DNA of 64,000 nucleotides from Pseudoclavibacter sp. AY1F1 (lineage in GTDB: Bacteria > Actinomycetota > Actinomycetes > Actinomycetales > Microbacteriaceae): the NCBI RefSeq assembly GCF_002931075.1, contig NZ_PSTQ01000002.1, positions 372,001 to 436,000 on the forward strand, read 5' to 3'. Shown piece by piece: positions 37,879 through 46,564 of this stretch. Position 1 is the stretch's first letter. The number at the start of each line of letters is the position of its first letter. The translations under genes and the position numbers were made by a program. The notes beneath the pieces were generated by a model. That model was not told the DNA's origin. It saw nothing but the letters and a program-made list of their open reading frames with translations, and searched no databases.

Positions 37879-38423
37879 TGCGCATCCACGTCGCTACGGA
37901 CCACGCCGGACTCGAGTTCTCGCAGCAGCTGCAGCAGCATCTGAGCGACCAGGGCCACGAGGTCGTCGACCACGGGCCCGCCGAGTACGACCCCCTCGAC
38001 GACTACCCGTCGTTTTGCATCAACGCCGCCCAGGCCGTCGCCAACGACTGGGCCAACGGCTCCAAGTCGCTCGGCGTGGTCTTCGGCGGCTCGGGCAACG
38101 GCGAGCAGATCGCGGCCAACAAGGTCACGGGCGTGCGCGCCGCGCTGGCCTGGAGCGACGCCACGGCGCAGCTCGCCCGCGAGCACAACAACGCCAATGT
38201 GATCTCGATCGGCGCGAGGCAGCACGAGATCGTCGACGTGCTGCGTTTCATCGACGTCTTCATCGCTGAGCCGTTCCCGGGCGAGGAGCGGCACCTGCGT
38301 CGCATCTCGCAGCTGGCCGAGTACGAGCAGACCGGCAAGATCGCCGGCAAGTCCGTGCTCGGTGCCGTTGGTACGGTCGTGCCGCCGATGGTGGAGTCGG
38401 AGACGCCGGCGGGGAATGCCTGA
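37878..38423 (+). CDS. rpiB: Ribose-5-phosphate isomerase B
   Basis: RpiB/LacAB-family enzyme of 181 aa in the pentose phosphate pathway, interconverting ribose-5-phosphate and ribulose-5-phosphate. Active-site features are VATDHAGLEFS at the start, GGSGNGEQIAANKV (about 70-83) and AREHNNANVISIGAR. Actinobacterial forms use the acidic residue of GSGNGE in place of the Cys found elsewhere, as here. ATG overlaps the preceding stop by one base. The 3' end overlaps the next gene by eight bases. Confidence 0.93.
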   Translation: MRIHVATDHAGLEFSQQLQQHLSDQGHEVVDHGPAEYDPLDDYPSFCINAAQAVANDWANGSKSLGVVFGGSGNGEQIAANKVTGVRAALAWSDATAQLAREHNNANVISIGARQHEIVDVLRFIDVFIAEPFPGEERHLRRISQLAEYEQTGKIAGKSVLGAVGTVVPPMVESETPAGNA

Positions 38424-39378
38424 GGGCCACTCCGTCCACCGCATCGCTCGGCAGTTCACGGCGAACTTCGCCGGGCGAGCGGTCGCCGCATCGTCCCCCC
38501 AGGGCCGCTTCGCTGAGGGTGCCGGGGAGATCGACGGCCGCGAGATGATTGAGACGTTTGCCGTCGGCAAGCACATGTTCTCGCGCTTCGACGGTGGCGT
38601 CTGGCTCCGCGTGCACCTCGGCATCTACGGTGCCTGGGACTTCTCGGGCCAGGTGTCGACGACGCTCGGGCAGACGGGGGAGTACTCGCGGAAGCGTCCC
38701 GGTGTGACGATCGAGGACTCGCGGGGCGAGACCTCTCTGGCGAGCATCGGCGCTCCGCGTCGCACGCGCCTGAAGATGGCGGAGGCCGAGCGCGAGCAGG
38801 AGCTCTCGCAGTGGCCCCCTGAGCCCGTCGGTGCTGTGCGTCTTCGCCTCCTCACCTCCGAGACGTGTGCCGACCTGCGTGGGCCGACGGCGTGCGAGCT
38901 CATGACGGGCGACGAGGTCGCCGCGCGCATCAACAAGCTCGGACCTGACCCGCTTGTCGACCGCGGCGCGAAGGCCGAGGCGCGGTTCCTCGAGCGCGCC
39001 AGGGGGAAGCGCACGCCGATCGGGATCGTGCTCATGGATCAGCAGGTCGTCAGCGGGATCGGCAACGTGTATCGGGCGGAGATGCTCTACCGGGCCGGCA
39101 TCAACCCGCACACGCCGACGTCGCGACTTACCGACGAGCAGCTCAGCGAGCTGTGGCGCGACTGGACGAAGCTCCTCAAGATCGGCGTCGAGGTCGGCCA
39201 GATGATGACGATCGACGGGCTCCGCGGGAAGGCCAAGGCTGCCGCGCTCGAGAACCGAGAGGACCGGCATTGGGTGTATGGCCGCGCGGGGGAGCCGTGC
39301 CGCGTCTGCGGCACCCCGATCGCGCTCGAGGAGATGCAGGCGCGCAAGCTCTACTGGTGCCCCGGCTGCCAGCTCTGA
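38416..39378 (+). CDS. nei: Fpg/Nei-family DNA glycosylase
   Basis: Bifunctional base-excision glycosylase/AP lyase of 320 aa. The mature N-terminus is PEGHSVHRIA (Pro2 nucleophile, Glu3). The helix-two-turn-helix region is DQQVVSGIGNVYRAEML, and the C-terminal zinc finger is CRVCGTPI...YWCPGCQ, with all four Cys. PEGHS points to the Nei rather than Fpg side (Fpg usually PELPEV). Probably removes oxidised pyrimidines. Translationally coupled to rpiB by overlap. Confidence 0.92.
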   Translation: MPEGHSVHRIARQFTANFAGRAVAASSPQGRFAEGAGEIDGREMIETFAVGKHMFSRFDGGVWLRVHLGIYGAWDFSGQVSTTLGQTGEYSRKRPGVTIEDSRGETSLASIGAPRRTRLKMAEAEREQELSQWPPEPVGAVRLRLLTSETCADLRGPTACELMTGDEVAARINKLGPDPLVDRGAKAEARFLERARGKRTPIGIVLMDQQVVSGIGNVYRAEMLYRAGINPHTPTSRLTDEQLSELWRDWTKLLKIGVEVGQMMTIDGLRGKAKAAALENREDRHWVYGRAGEPCRVCGTPIALEEMQARKLYWCPGCQL

Positions 39379-39391
39379 CCTTCCGGCGGCT

Positions 39392-42300
39392 TCACCGCAG
39401 GGATCGGATGGATGCTGCGGCACGCTTCGCGTCGCGCAGTCGCGCCTCGTACGTGGTGGCGATGACCACGAGCACCGTGCCCGCCAGCGCGAGCCACACC
39501 CACCAGGGCACAACACCTGCGACCACGGCAAGCTGCTGCCGGAATGCGGTCACAGCGTGGAGCACGGTGATGATCGCGCCGAGGACAAGCGGTGCCTGAA
39601 GCCGCCCGACGGCACCCCAGATCGTCACTGCGACGGCGACGAGGCCAACCGCGATGAGACGCCACGGTGCGGGGTCCGCGAACTGCGCCAGGTAGCTGGG
39701 CACGAGGAGCAGTGTCAGCCCGGGGGCCAGTGCTGGCCAGCTGCGCAGCGCTGGCCGCTTGGCGAGGAGATGCGCACCACCCGCGAGCAGGGTCGCGGCG
39801 AGCGGGACCGTCGCGAGTTCGAGCCACCGGACGGGGCTCTCGCTCTGCACGACGCCGATGAACGCGACCAGGGTCGCCGAGGCGAAGGCCATGACGGGCA
39901 GGCGCAGCGCTAGCGGCCCCCCTGGTGTCATCATGCCGTCTTGCTTGTCTCGGGCCAGCGTCGGCAGGAGCTCAGGACGGAGCAGCGCAGTGAGCGCAAG
40001 CGCGCACAGCGCGACGACCCAGGTGAGCGCGAGCGTCTGAGTGTTCGCGACCTCGCCGCGCAGGATGCTCGGGAGAGACGACACCACAAGAGCTGCGACC
40101 GCCACTGGAACGAGCACGGTCGATGCGAGGGATGCGAGGCGTGGGTTCTCGAGCTGGTGCTGGTGGCGCCAGAGTGCGCTTGCGAAGAGCAGCACGAGGC
40201 AGGCGGGGAGGACACCCCAGAGCGGCAGTGCGATTGCAGTCAGCGGCCCTTGGGCTGCGAGGACGAGGGCGGGGCCGAGCACGGCCGCCGAGATCGCGGC
40301 GCCGACGCCGAGGGCGTTGACGGATGCTCGGAGCGACGCAGCGACGGGGACGACGGTGCACACGACGACGATCGCGAGCGTGAGGAGGGCAAGTGCGAAC
40401 TCAGGCACCGACAGCGACAGGATGCGCGGACCTGCGGCATCGAGCGGCTGCGCCACGGCTGCGATGGCTCCTGCACTGAGCCAGATACCGGGAGCCGCGG
40501 CGAGCCACAGCAGGCTCTCGACGCTGGATGCGCGCGGCTCGCCCCTGCGCGGGTGGAGGTTTGCCGTCGTGACACCGGCCGCGAAGAGCACGAGGAAGGC
40601 GCCGCCGAAGGCGACGAAGATGGAAGCTTCGTCCCAGTTCGCGAGCACCTCCCACACCCACGCGAGTGCCAGCACCGGCACGCCGAGGTAGCGAAGCGCG
40701 GCGTAGGGCGACCGAGCGCCGAGCTGCACGCTCGACACGATCGCTGTCGCTGCGAGGAGCGCGATCGCCAGCGGAAGCGGCGTCCAGTCGTCGAGACCGT
40801 CGCCGAGCCCGGCCGAGGCCGCCGCCGGTGCGAGCGCGGTGCCGAGGAACGCTGTACCGAGCCCGAGCGTGCGGAGCGCGATGCCGTCGCCTCGGCGGGC
40901 CCCGTGCGGCGCCAGGAGCACGCCGAGCAGCGCGGTGAGCGCTCCGATCACGCCGGCGGTCGCGACGAGCTGAACCGGGTTCGTGGTCCCGAGGTGGATG
41001 AGCTGGGCGTGGTGGACGAGCATCCAGCTCGCCAGGACGCCGGCGGTGTAGCTCGGGAGCCTCGTGAGGAGGCTTGCCTCGGAGATGAGACGGACGACGA
41101 GGAGAATTGCAGCCGCGACGACGCCGACCAGGAGCACCGTGATGCCGGTCTGCTGCGCGATCCAGATGTTCTCGGGCGCGGTCGGGGTCCAGCGCACGAC
41201 GGAGAGGCTCTGCGATGCGAGGGACAGGAAGCCGACGACGGCGACTCCCGCGCGTCCGGCCGGGCTGAGGAGCCTGACGGGAAGGCCTGCTGCGATCAGC
41301 GAGGCGAGCAGCGCGAGTCCCAGCAGCAGGAGGCTGCCCTCGAAGCGCACGGTGAGGAAGAGGCCGATCAGGACGGCGGCGCCGAGTGCGCCGAGCAGCG
41401 CGACAAGGAAGCTCCGGCGTGCCTTGGCCTCGTCTGCTGCCCAGACGGGGCGGAGCAGCAGCCACGTGACCGTGCCGACCAGCAGCACGCAGGCCGTGAG
41501 CCAGATCAGCACCTCCACGCTCGTGAGCAGTGCGGAGAACATCCCGTTTCGGTTCACATCCCCGGTGAGGTTCGCTGCGACGTGTGCGAGCGCCGCCAGC
41601 AAGGCGACGCCGCCCGCCGAAGCGCTCAGCGAGACGAGCACCGGTCGCGCATGGGACGGGAGCCTGCGCAGGCTGACCGCTCCCGCGACAGCCAGAGCGA
41701 CGGCCGCGCCGATGAGGAAGTACAGCAGCGCGCCAGTGGGAGTGTCGGCCGAAGCGACCGCGGGGACAACACACGCCAGCGCGAGGCCACTCGCGAGCAC
41801 GATGGCGGCCGCGCGGGCCGGTTCGCCTGCTTTGCGGGCCCTGCCGAACCACCAGAGCAGCAGTGCAGCCGCGACAAGCGGTATCCCTGCAGGAAGGTGG
41901 AAGGCCTCTGGCGTGCTGATGCCCGGCGTCGCGAGTGCGAACACGTACCAGGCGGCTGTGAGGAGGCCGACACCGATCCATGCCAGAAACGCTCGGCCTC
42001 GCGCCTGGAACAGGCCGGAGGGGGAGAGCGCGAGCAGGATGGGCACGGCAGCGGAGACCGCGGTTGTCGCAGCGAAGTACTGGGCGCCCGCCGGCTGGCC
42101 GAACGCGCTCGTGAAGACCGGGGTGCTCGCGAGTGAGACGACGGCTACCGCGCCGGCCGCGAGCTCGGCGGGGAGGGCGCGTGCCGCTGGCGCGCCGCGA
42201 AGTCTGGCAGCGAGCATCCCACCTGCGGTCAGGGCGGCTGCTGCGACGCCGAGCGATGCCGCGACGGCTGGAAGGTACTGGGCAGTCACCGACGACGTGA

Positions 42301-45007
42301 CCGCGGCTGCGAGGGTTGCCCAGAGCGACGGGGCGAGGACTGCCAGGAGCGGTGCGATCGCTGGCACGTCGCGCTCCTCGGTTCGCCGCAGGGCCACGAC
42401 GACGATCGCGATGCAGAGCAGACCGCCGAATGCGGCACCCGCGAACCAGAGCGCGCCGAGCGGCCACGCGGCGGCAGTCAGCGCGGCGCCATCGTCGCTG
42501 CGGCTGGCCGTCGACCTGACCAGGGCGAGTAGAGCGAACGACGCCACGGCGGCGGGGAGCGCTGCCGTGTAGGCCAGCAGGGTGCGCTCCGCAGCGGCGA
42601 GCCACGGCCGCGGGAGTAGGAGCGTCGCGGTGAGGAGCAGCACGATGCCGAGGTAGGCGCAGGTTATGGCGAGGTTGGTGCCGGAGGCGCTCGACGTGCT
42701 CCATGCGTCGCGCACGAAGGCGACGAGGAGCGGAACGGCGAGCAGCTGCACTGCCGTGAGCGCGGTGAGGACCGGCCGGAGCGCTGCTGCCGGGGCCCTC
42801 GTCGAGAAGCGCAGGCAGAAGGTGAGCGCGGCGGCGGCGACAAGCGCGACGATCTCGAGCGGGGGCACCGCAAGCCCCGAGCCGATGATGGCGAGGATGG
42901 CGACGGCGGCGACGCACTTGGCGACAACACGCAACGCGGTCTTGGGCGGCGCGTTCTCGGCGCCGGTGGCGGCGGGGCCCCTCGCGAGCCTGATGGCGAC
43001 GAGGACGGCCGCTGCGGCGATCGCCAGGTTCGCGATGGTGACGCCCGACGAGTCGGGTGCGCTGGCGGCGGCGCACAAGGCGAGGAACGATCCTGCTGCC
43101 GTGAGCGCGGGAGTGAGCTGCCGCATCCGCCCAGGAACCAGCTGGAGGATGCCGGCGGCGAGCGCGAGGCCCACCGTGCCGGTTGCTATGGCCCACCAGG
43201 TGCCGCTTTCTGCACCCGCGAAGGCTTCTGCCATGCCCGCCTGGTCGGCGCGGACAAGCGCACGGAGATAGTCGACGTGCACGACGTCGATGGCAAGGGA
43301 CATGACCGGGACGGCGGCGGCGGCGATGGTCGTCCAGGTCCAGGCGGTGACGGCGAGCTGCAGCGACGCGGCTTGTGCTTGCGCCGAGGAGACCTGTGCG
43401 TGCGTCGAGGAGAAGAGGCGCGCCCGGAGCACCTGTACCGCGGCGAGCGCCACAGGAATGAGGGCAAGCGAGAGCGCAAGGCGAATCGGCCCGACGAAGC
43501 CAAGCGGCACGGCACCGAGCGCGAGGGCGGTGAGGATTCCGAAGGAGATGAGCAGGCTGCGGCCGCCGAGCGCTCCCCGCTCCCGGCTGATCAGCCAGGC
43601 GAGCAGAGCCGCGGAGGCCGCTGCAAGGGCGAAGAGCAGGCCGTAGCCGAGCCACGGTTCGTCGCCCGTCGAGGCCGCCGCGCCGGCGAGTACGCCCGCG
43701 CTCAGGGCGACGACGCCAGTGACGGCGAGGATCCAGCGCTCGAGTGAGCGCGGCGTGGCGTCGCTGAACGAGTCCGCGGTGCTCGCCGGAGCCCCCTGGC
43801 TGAGCTGCGGTGGCTGCCTGACGCGCAGCAGCACGTGCAGACCGGACGCCGCCCCCGCGAGGACAAGGGCGAGCACAAGTCGCTGGACGGGGGTGAGGAT
43901 CCCCGGAGTCGCCCCGGCGGCCGTGAGGGCGATGGCGGGCAGCACCGTGAGGCTCGCGGCGATGCCAGGGGCTCGAAGGTGGGCGAGGCGATGCCACGCC
44001 TCGAAGGCTGCGGTTGCGACGAGCAGGCCGACGCCCCAGTAGAGCGTCCCTGGAACCCGGTCAGCACCGAACAGGCCGGTGGCCTGAACGGCCCACACGT
44101 CGAGGATCACGAGGACGATGCCAAGAGCTGCGATGCCCTCGGCCGTGGCCGCGAGCCTTCGGCGCTTCAGGATGCTCGCGGTTGCGATGACCGCGAGCGT
44201 CACGCCTGCGGTGATGGCGGCCTTGACCTCGACACCGAACACGACCCACGCGAAGGTGAGGAAGACGATCGCGGCGATGCTGAGGAGCCCGATGCCGAGC
44301 ACAAGCAGCAGGAGCTGCACGCTCGAGCGACGTGGCCGCGCCGGCTGAGGGGACTGCGCAGGGAACAGGGGCTGCGCGGGCGGAACCTGACGCGCTGCTG
44401 GGGCGCGCTGTGCCGCCCAGCGGTCGACCGGTGACTGTGCGGGGGCCGGCGGATGTGCGGAGTCAGACGTATGTGCGGAGCCAGACGGATGCGCGGGCTG
44501 CGCAACCTGGGGATGCTGGACATTCGCGTGCGGGAGATGCTGCGGCGCCTGGCGACCCGGAGCTGGCGTCACCGCGGCGGCCTGCGCCGCACTGGCAGCT
44601 GCATCCGCCCCCAGATGGCCGGCCGCCCCACCGAGGAGCCGTGCGTGGTCGGCGGCCAGCAGCGCCTCGCTGCCCTGCTTCTGCTCCAGAAGCGCGTGCT
44701 GGCGGCGTGCCTGCTCGGCGTGTGCCTGCTCGGCGCGGAGCGCGGCGGCGGCCGCGGCGCGCGCCTGTTCGTTGGCCGCGACGATGAACTCGCCGCGGGC
44801 GAGCAGCGGGTCTCGGGCTTGCGCTCCGAGCTCGAGGAGACGGCCGATGACGGCCTGATCACGTGTGAAGCCGCAGTGCACGCAGGAGGTTCCGGGCGCT
44901 CCGTAGGTCTCGAAGCACGACGGGCACTTGCTCGGGTCGGTGAGATCGCCCAGCGTCTTCGGGAACCGTGGCCTCTGGGCTTGTCTGCCCGCTCCTGCGT
45001 CAGTCAC
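39392..45007 (-). CDS. Giant polytopic membrane protein, SCO7613-like
   Basis: A 1,871-aa protein, the largest in the window. The N-terminus carries a zinc-ribbon-like module CPSCFETYGAPGTSCVHCGF (about 28-47), then a helical Ala/Gln-rich region, a long Pro/Ala/His-rich disordered linker (about 140-230), and from about 235 onward an almost unbroken series of several dozen hydrophobic segments. This organisation recalls the SCO7613 C-terminal-domain membrane proteins of actinobacteria, whose function is unknown. The GTG start has AGGGGGA eight bases upstream. It stands alone, without operon partners. Confidence 0.8.
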   Translation of the reverse strand: MTDAGAGRQAQRPRFPKTLGDLTDPSKCPSCFETYGAPGTSCVHCGFTRDQAVIGRLLELGAQARDPLLARGEFIVAANEQARAAAAAALRAEQAHAEQARRQHALLEQKQGSEALLAADHARLLGGAAGHLGADAAASAAQAAAVTPAPGRQAPQHLPHANVQHPQVAQPAHPSGSAHTSDSAHPPAPAQSPVDRWAAQRAPAARQVPPAQPLFPAQSPQPARPRRSSVQLLLLVLGIGLLSIAAIVFLTFAWVVFGVEVKAAITAGVTLAVIATASILKRRRLAATAEGIAALGIVLVILDVWAVQATGLFGADRVPGTLYWGVGLLVATAAFEAWHRLAHLRAPGIAASLTVLPAIALTAAGATPGILTPVQRLVLALVLAGAASGLHVLLRVRQPPQLSQGAPASTADSFSDATPRSLERWILAVTGVVALSAGVLAGAAASTGDEPWLGYGLLFALAAASAALLAWLISRERGALGGRSLLISFGILTALALGAVPLGFVGPIRLALSLALIPVALAAVQVLRARLFSSTHAQVSSAQAQAASLQLAVTAWTWTTIAAAAVPVMSLAIDVVHVDYLRALVRADQAGMAEAFAGAESGTWWAIATGTVGLALAAGILQLVPGRMRQLTPALTAAGSFLALCAAASAPDSSGVTIANLAIAAAAVLVAIRLARGPAATGAENAPPKTALRVVAKCVAAVAILAIIGSGLAVPPLEIVALVAAAALTFCLRFSTRAPAAALRPVLTALTAVQLLAVPLLVAFVRDAWSTSSASGTNLAITCAYLGIVLLLTATLLLPRPWLAAAERTLLAYTAALPAAVASFALLALVRSTASRSDDGAALTAAAWPLGALWFAGAAFGGLLCIAIVVVALRRTEERDVPAIAPLLAVLAPSLWATLAAAVTSSVTAQYLPAVAASLGVAAAALTAGGMLAARLRGAPAARALPAELAAGAVAVVSLASTPVFTSAFGQPAGAQYFAATTAVSAAVPILLALSPSGLFQARGRAFLAWIGVGLLTAAWYVFALATPGISTPEAFHLPAGIPLVAAALLLWWFGRARKAGEPARAAAIVLASGLALACVVPAVASADTPTGALLYFLIGAAVALAVAGAVSLRRLPSHARPVLVSLSASAGGVALLAALAHVAANLTGDVNRNGMFSALLTSVEVLIWLTACVLLVGTVTWLLLRPVWAADEAKARRSFLVALLGALGAAVLIGLFLTVRFEGSLLLLGLALLASLIAAGLPVRLLSPAGRAGVAVVGFLSLASQSLSVVRWTPTAPENIWIAQQTGITVLLVGVVAAAILLVVRLISEASLLTRLPSYTAGVLASWMLVHHAQLIHLGTTNPVQLVATAGVIGALTALLGVLLAPHGARRGDGIALRTLGLGTAFLGTALAPAAASAGLGDGLDDWTPLPLAIALLAATAIVSSVQLGARSPYAALRYLGVPVLALAWVWEVLANWDEASIFVAFGGAFLVLFAAGVTTANLHPRRGEPRASSVESLLWLAAAPGIWLSAGAIAAVAQPLDAAGPRILSLSVPEFALALLTLAIVVVCTVVPVAASLRASVNALGVGAAISAAVLGPALVLAAQGPLTAIALPLWGVLPACLVLLFASALWRHQHQLENPRLASLASTVLVPVAVAALVVSSLPSILRGEVANTQTLALTWVVALCALALTALLRPELLPTLARDKQDGMMTPGGPLALRLPVMAFASATLVAFIGVVQSESPVRWLELATVPLAATLLAGGAHLLAKRPALRSWPALAPGLTLLLVPSYLAQFADPAPWRLIAVGLVAVAVTIWGAVGRLQAPLVLGAIITVLHAVTAFRQQLAVVAGVVPWWVWLALAGTVLVVIATTYEARLRDAKRAAASIRSLR

Positions 45008-45179
45008 TCTGCGTATCCCCCTGGGGTTGTCTGGCCGTCAGCCTAGCGAGCGTGCCGCGAAGATGCCGGTTTTCAGCCAGGAGTTGGGGAGGACTGCCCC
45101 GCAGGCGGGGCTGCAGTCACGTCGAGATCGAGCCGCAGAGGTCGAGCCACAAAGGAGTTCAGGCGGGAGTCCAGGCGGT

Positions 45180-45244
45180 GGGCTCAGACGCTGAGCTCAG
45201 GCGCTGAGCTCAGGCGCTGAGCTCAGGCGCTGAGCTCAGGCGCT
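45180..45244. repeat. Five-copy 13-bp tandem repeat spanning the stop of the DUF6891-like gene
   Basis: Units at 45180 (degenerate), 45193, 45206, 45219 and 45232; the last four are identical (GAGCTCAGGCGCT on the plus strand). On the minus strand each unit reads AGCGCCTGAGCTC, so every copy carries the TGA that ends the gene. With 13 = 1 mod 3, these stops fall in all three frames. The rest of 45008-45179 contains no gene; it is the leader of the 1,871-aa gene. Confidence 0.9.
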
Positions 45245-45898
45245 GACGAGCGGGAGCCGCTTCCGCCAGTTGCCGATCGAGATGGCGATGCGGCTCGCGG
45301 CCTGCTCATCCCAGTCGACGGCGAGCCCGTTGCTGCGCATCGTCGTCGCGATGAGGAGGCCGAGCTGGCGCTCGTCACTCGCACGCTCGTCCGGCTTCCT
45401 CGTGGCGTCCGTCGTGAACAGACCGAACGCCAGGTACAGCTGCGCTTCGTCGCCCGACAGGCGCTCGGCATCCTGCTGGTGGAAGAAGACGTAGCCGGTC
45501 TGCCCGTCTGCGGTCTTCTCGGCTTCGATCTCGGTATGCCCGCAGTTCTGGCAGCACGCGAAGTTCATGCGGGCGACGACGCCGGCCTGCTCGAGGTCGG
45601 CGAACGCGGCACGGAGCTTCTCGTAGTCGCCTTCGCTCGACCAGTCGCGCTGGCAGTCGGCGAGGTCGTCCCACGTCGCGGTCACGATGCGCTCGATTTC
45701 GTCGGCGCGGACGGGCAGGGCCTCGTCCTCGGCGAACGAGCCCGCGGTCTCGAGGGCTTCGTCGAGCGAGACGAAGCCTGGCCTGATGAGTTCGACGGTC
45801 TTCGCCCGGAGAGTCTCCCGCGGGTTGTGAACGCCGTGCGGCTGGTGCTCGGCCTGGGGTGTGGTCGAGGCTGGGCGGAGGTACTTGAACAGATCCAC
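45236..45898 (-). CDS. DUF6891-like protein
   Basis: Cytoplasmic protein of 220 aa. A vicinal Cys motif FACCQNCGH at about 113-121 is followed by EIEAEKTADGQTGYVFFHQQDAERL, and the C-terminal part (LAVDWDEQAASRIAIS) looks alpha/beta. The CCxxCG and FHxQDxE pattern fits my memory of the DUF6891 family, of unknown function. GTG start at the edge of the GNAT upstream region. The stop lies in the 13-bp tandem repeat. Confidence 0.7.
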   Translation of the reverse strand: MDLFKYLRPASTTPQAEHQPHGVHNPRETLRAKTVELIRPGFVSLDEALETAGSFAEDEALPVRADEIERIVTATWDDLADCQRDWSSEGDYEKLRAAFADLEQAGVVARMNFACCQNCGHTEIEAEKTADGQTGYVFFHQQDAERLSGDEAQLYLAFGLFTTDATRKPDERASDERQLGLLIATTMRSNGLAVDWDEQAASRIAISIGNWRKRLPLVSA

Positions 45899-46009
45899 GG
45901 CGGAGACTCTACGTCTCCACGCCTGGTACGTCCAACTGCGAGCTGTTCAGGGTCGCCTTCATGCGCGGCTGACTTCCGGATGACGGTCCGGCGGGTGGAG
46001 ACTGAGGGC

Positions 46010-46459
46010 ATGGCTGAATGGAACGTGCGCTCTGTGACCTCGTCGGACGAGCCCGAGTGGCGCGAGCTGTATCGCGGCTACCGCGAGTTCTACGGCGTCC
46101 CGGCCGATGAGGCGAAGCTCGACGTCGTCTGGTCGTGGCTGGGCGACGACGCCCATGAGACGCACGGCTTCGTCGCCGTCGATGGTGAGGGCCATCTGGG
46201 CGGGATCGCGCACGTGCGTCGCTTCGCACGGCCCCTGTCTGCGACGACCGGGCTCTACCTCGATGACCTCTTCACCTCCCCGGCCGTGCGTGGAGGCGGG
46301 GCGGGGAAAGCGCTGCTGCTGCACCTCGGTGACTACGCGCGCGAGTCCGGACTCAGCGTGGTGCGCTGGATCACCGCCGAGGACAACACGGCGGCGAGGC
46401 GTCTCTATGACGTGGTCGCGAAGCAGACGGCCTGGGTGACCTACGACATCGTGTCGTAG
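46010..46459 (+). CDS. GNAT-family N-acetyltransferase
   Basis: Protein of 149 aa with the GNAT fold. The acetyl-CoA-binding loop is SPAVRGGGAGKALLLHL (the R/Q-x-x-G-x-G/A signature) and the C-terminal ITAEDNTAARRLYDVVA is motif B. Acceptor unknown; the arrangement resembles small-molecule or diamine/antibiotic acetyltransferases. An ATG ten codons upstream (45980) is possible; the chosen MAEWNVRSV has GGAG nine bases ahead. Divergent from the DUF6891-like gene. Confidence 0.85.
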   Translation: MAEWNVRSVTSSDEPEWRELYRGYREFYGVPADEAKLDVVWSWLGDDAHETHGFVAVDGEGHLGGIAHVRRFARPLSATTGLYLDDLFTSPAVRGGGAGKALLLHLGDYARESGLSVVRWITAEDNTAARRLYDVVAKQTAWVTYDIVS

Positions 46460-46564
46460 TTCCTGCGCGAAGAGGCGTCTGCGTCTACCGGCGTTCACCG
46501 TTTCGGGGGAGACTTGGCCGGATCGGGCCTGAGCCCGACACTCTGACGAGGAAGGCCATCCCCG

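Noticed and set aside
39941-42136. A 731-codon open frame on the plus strand, opposite the giant membrane protein, and a 1,198-codon minus-strand frame at 40401-43997
   Set aside because: Both are shadows of the 1,871-aa gene in GC-rich DNA. Their products are Arg/Glu/Asp- or Arg/His/Pro-rich with no domain, whereas the chosen frame has clear hydrophobic segments, a zinc ribbon and a good ribosome site.
45180-45244. Possible CRISPR array at the tandem repeats (also at 25583 and 48011)
   Set aside because: Units are directly adjacent, with no spacers, and there are no cas genes; these are simple tandem repeats.
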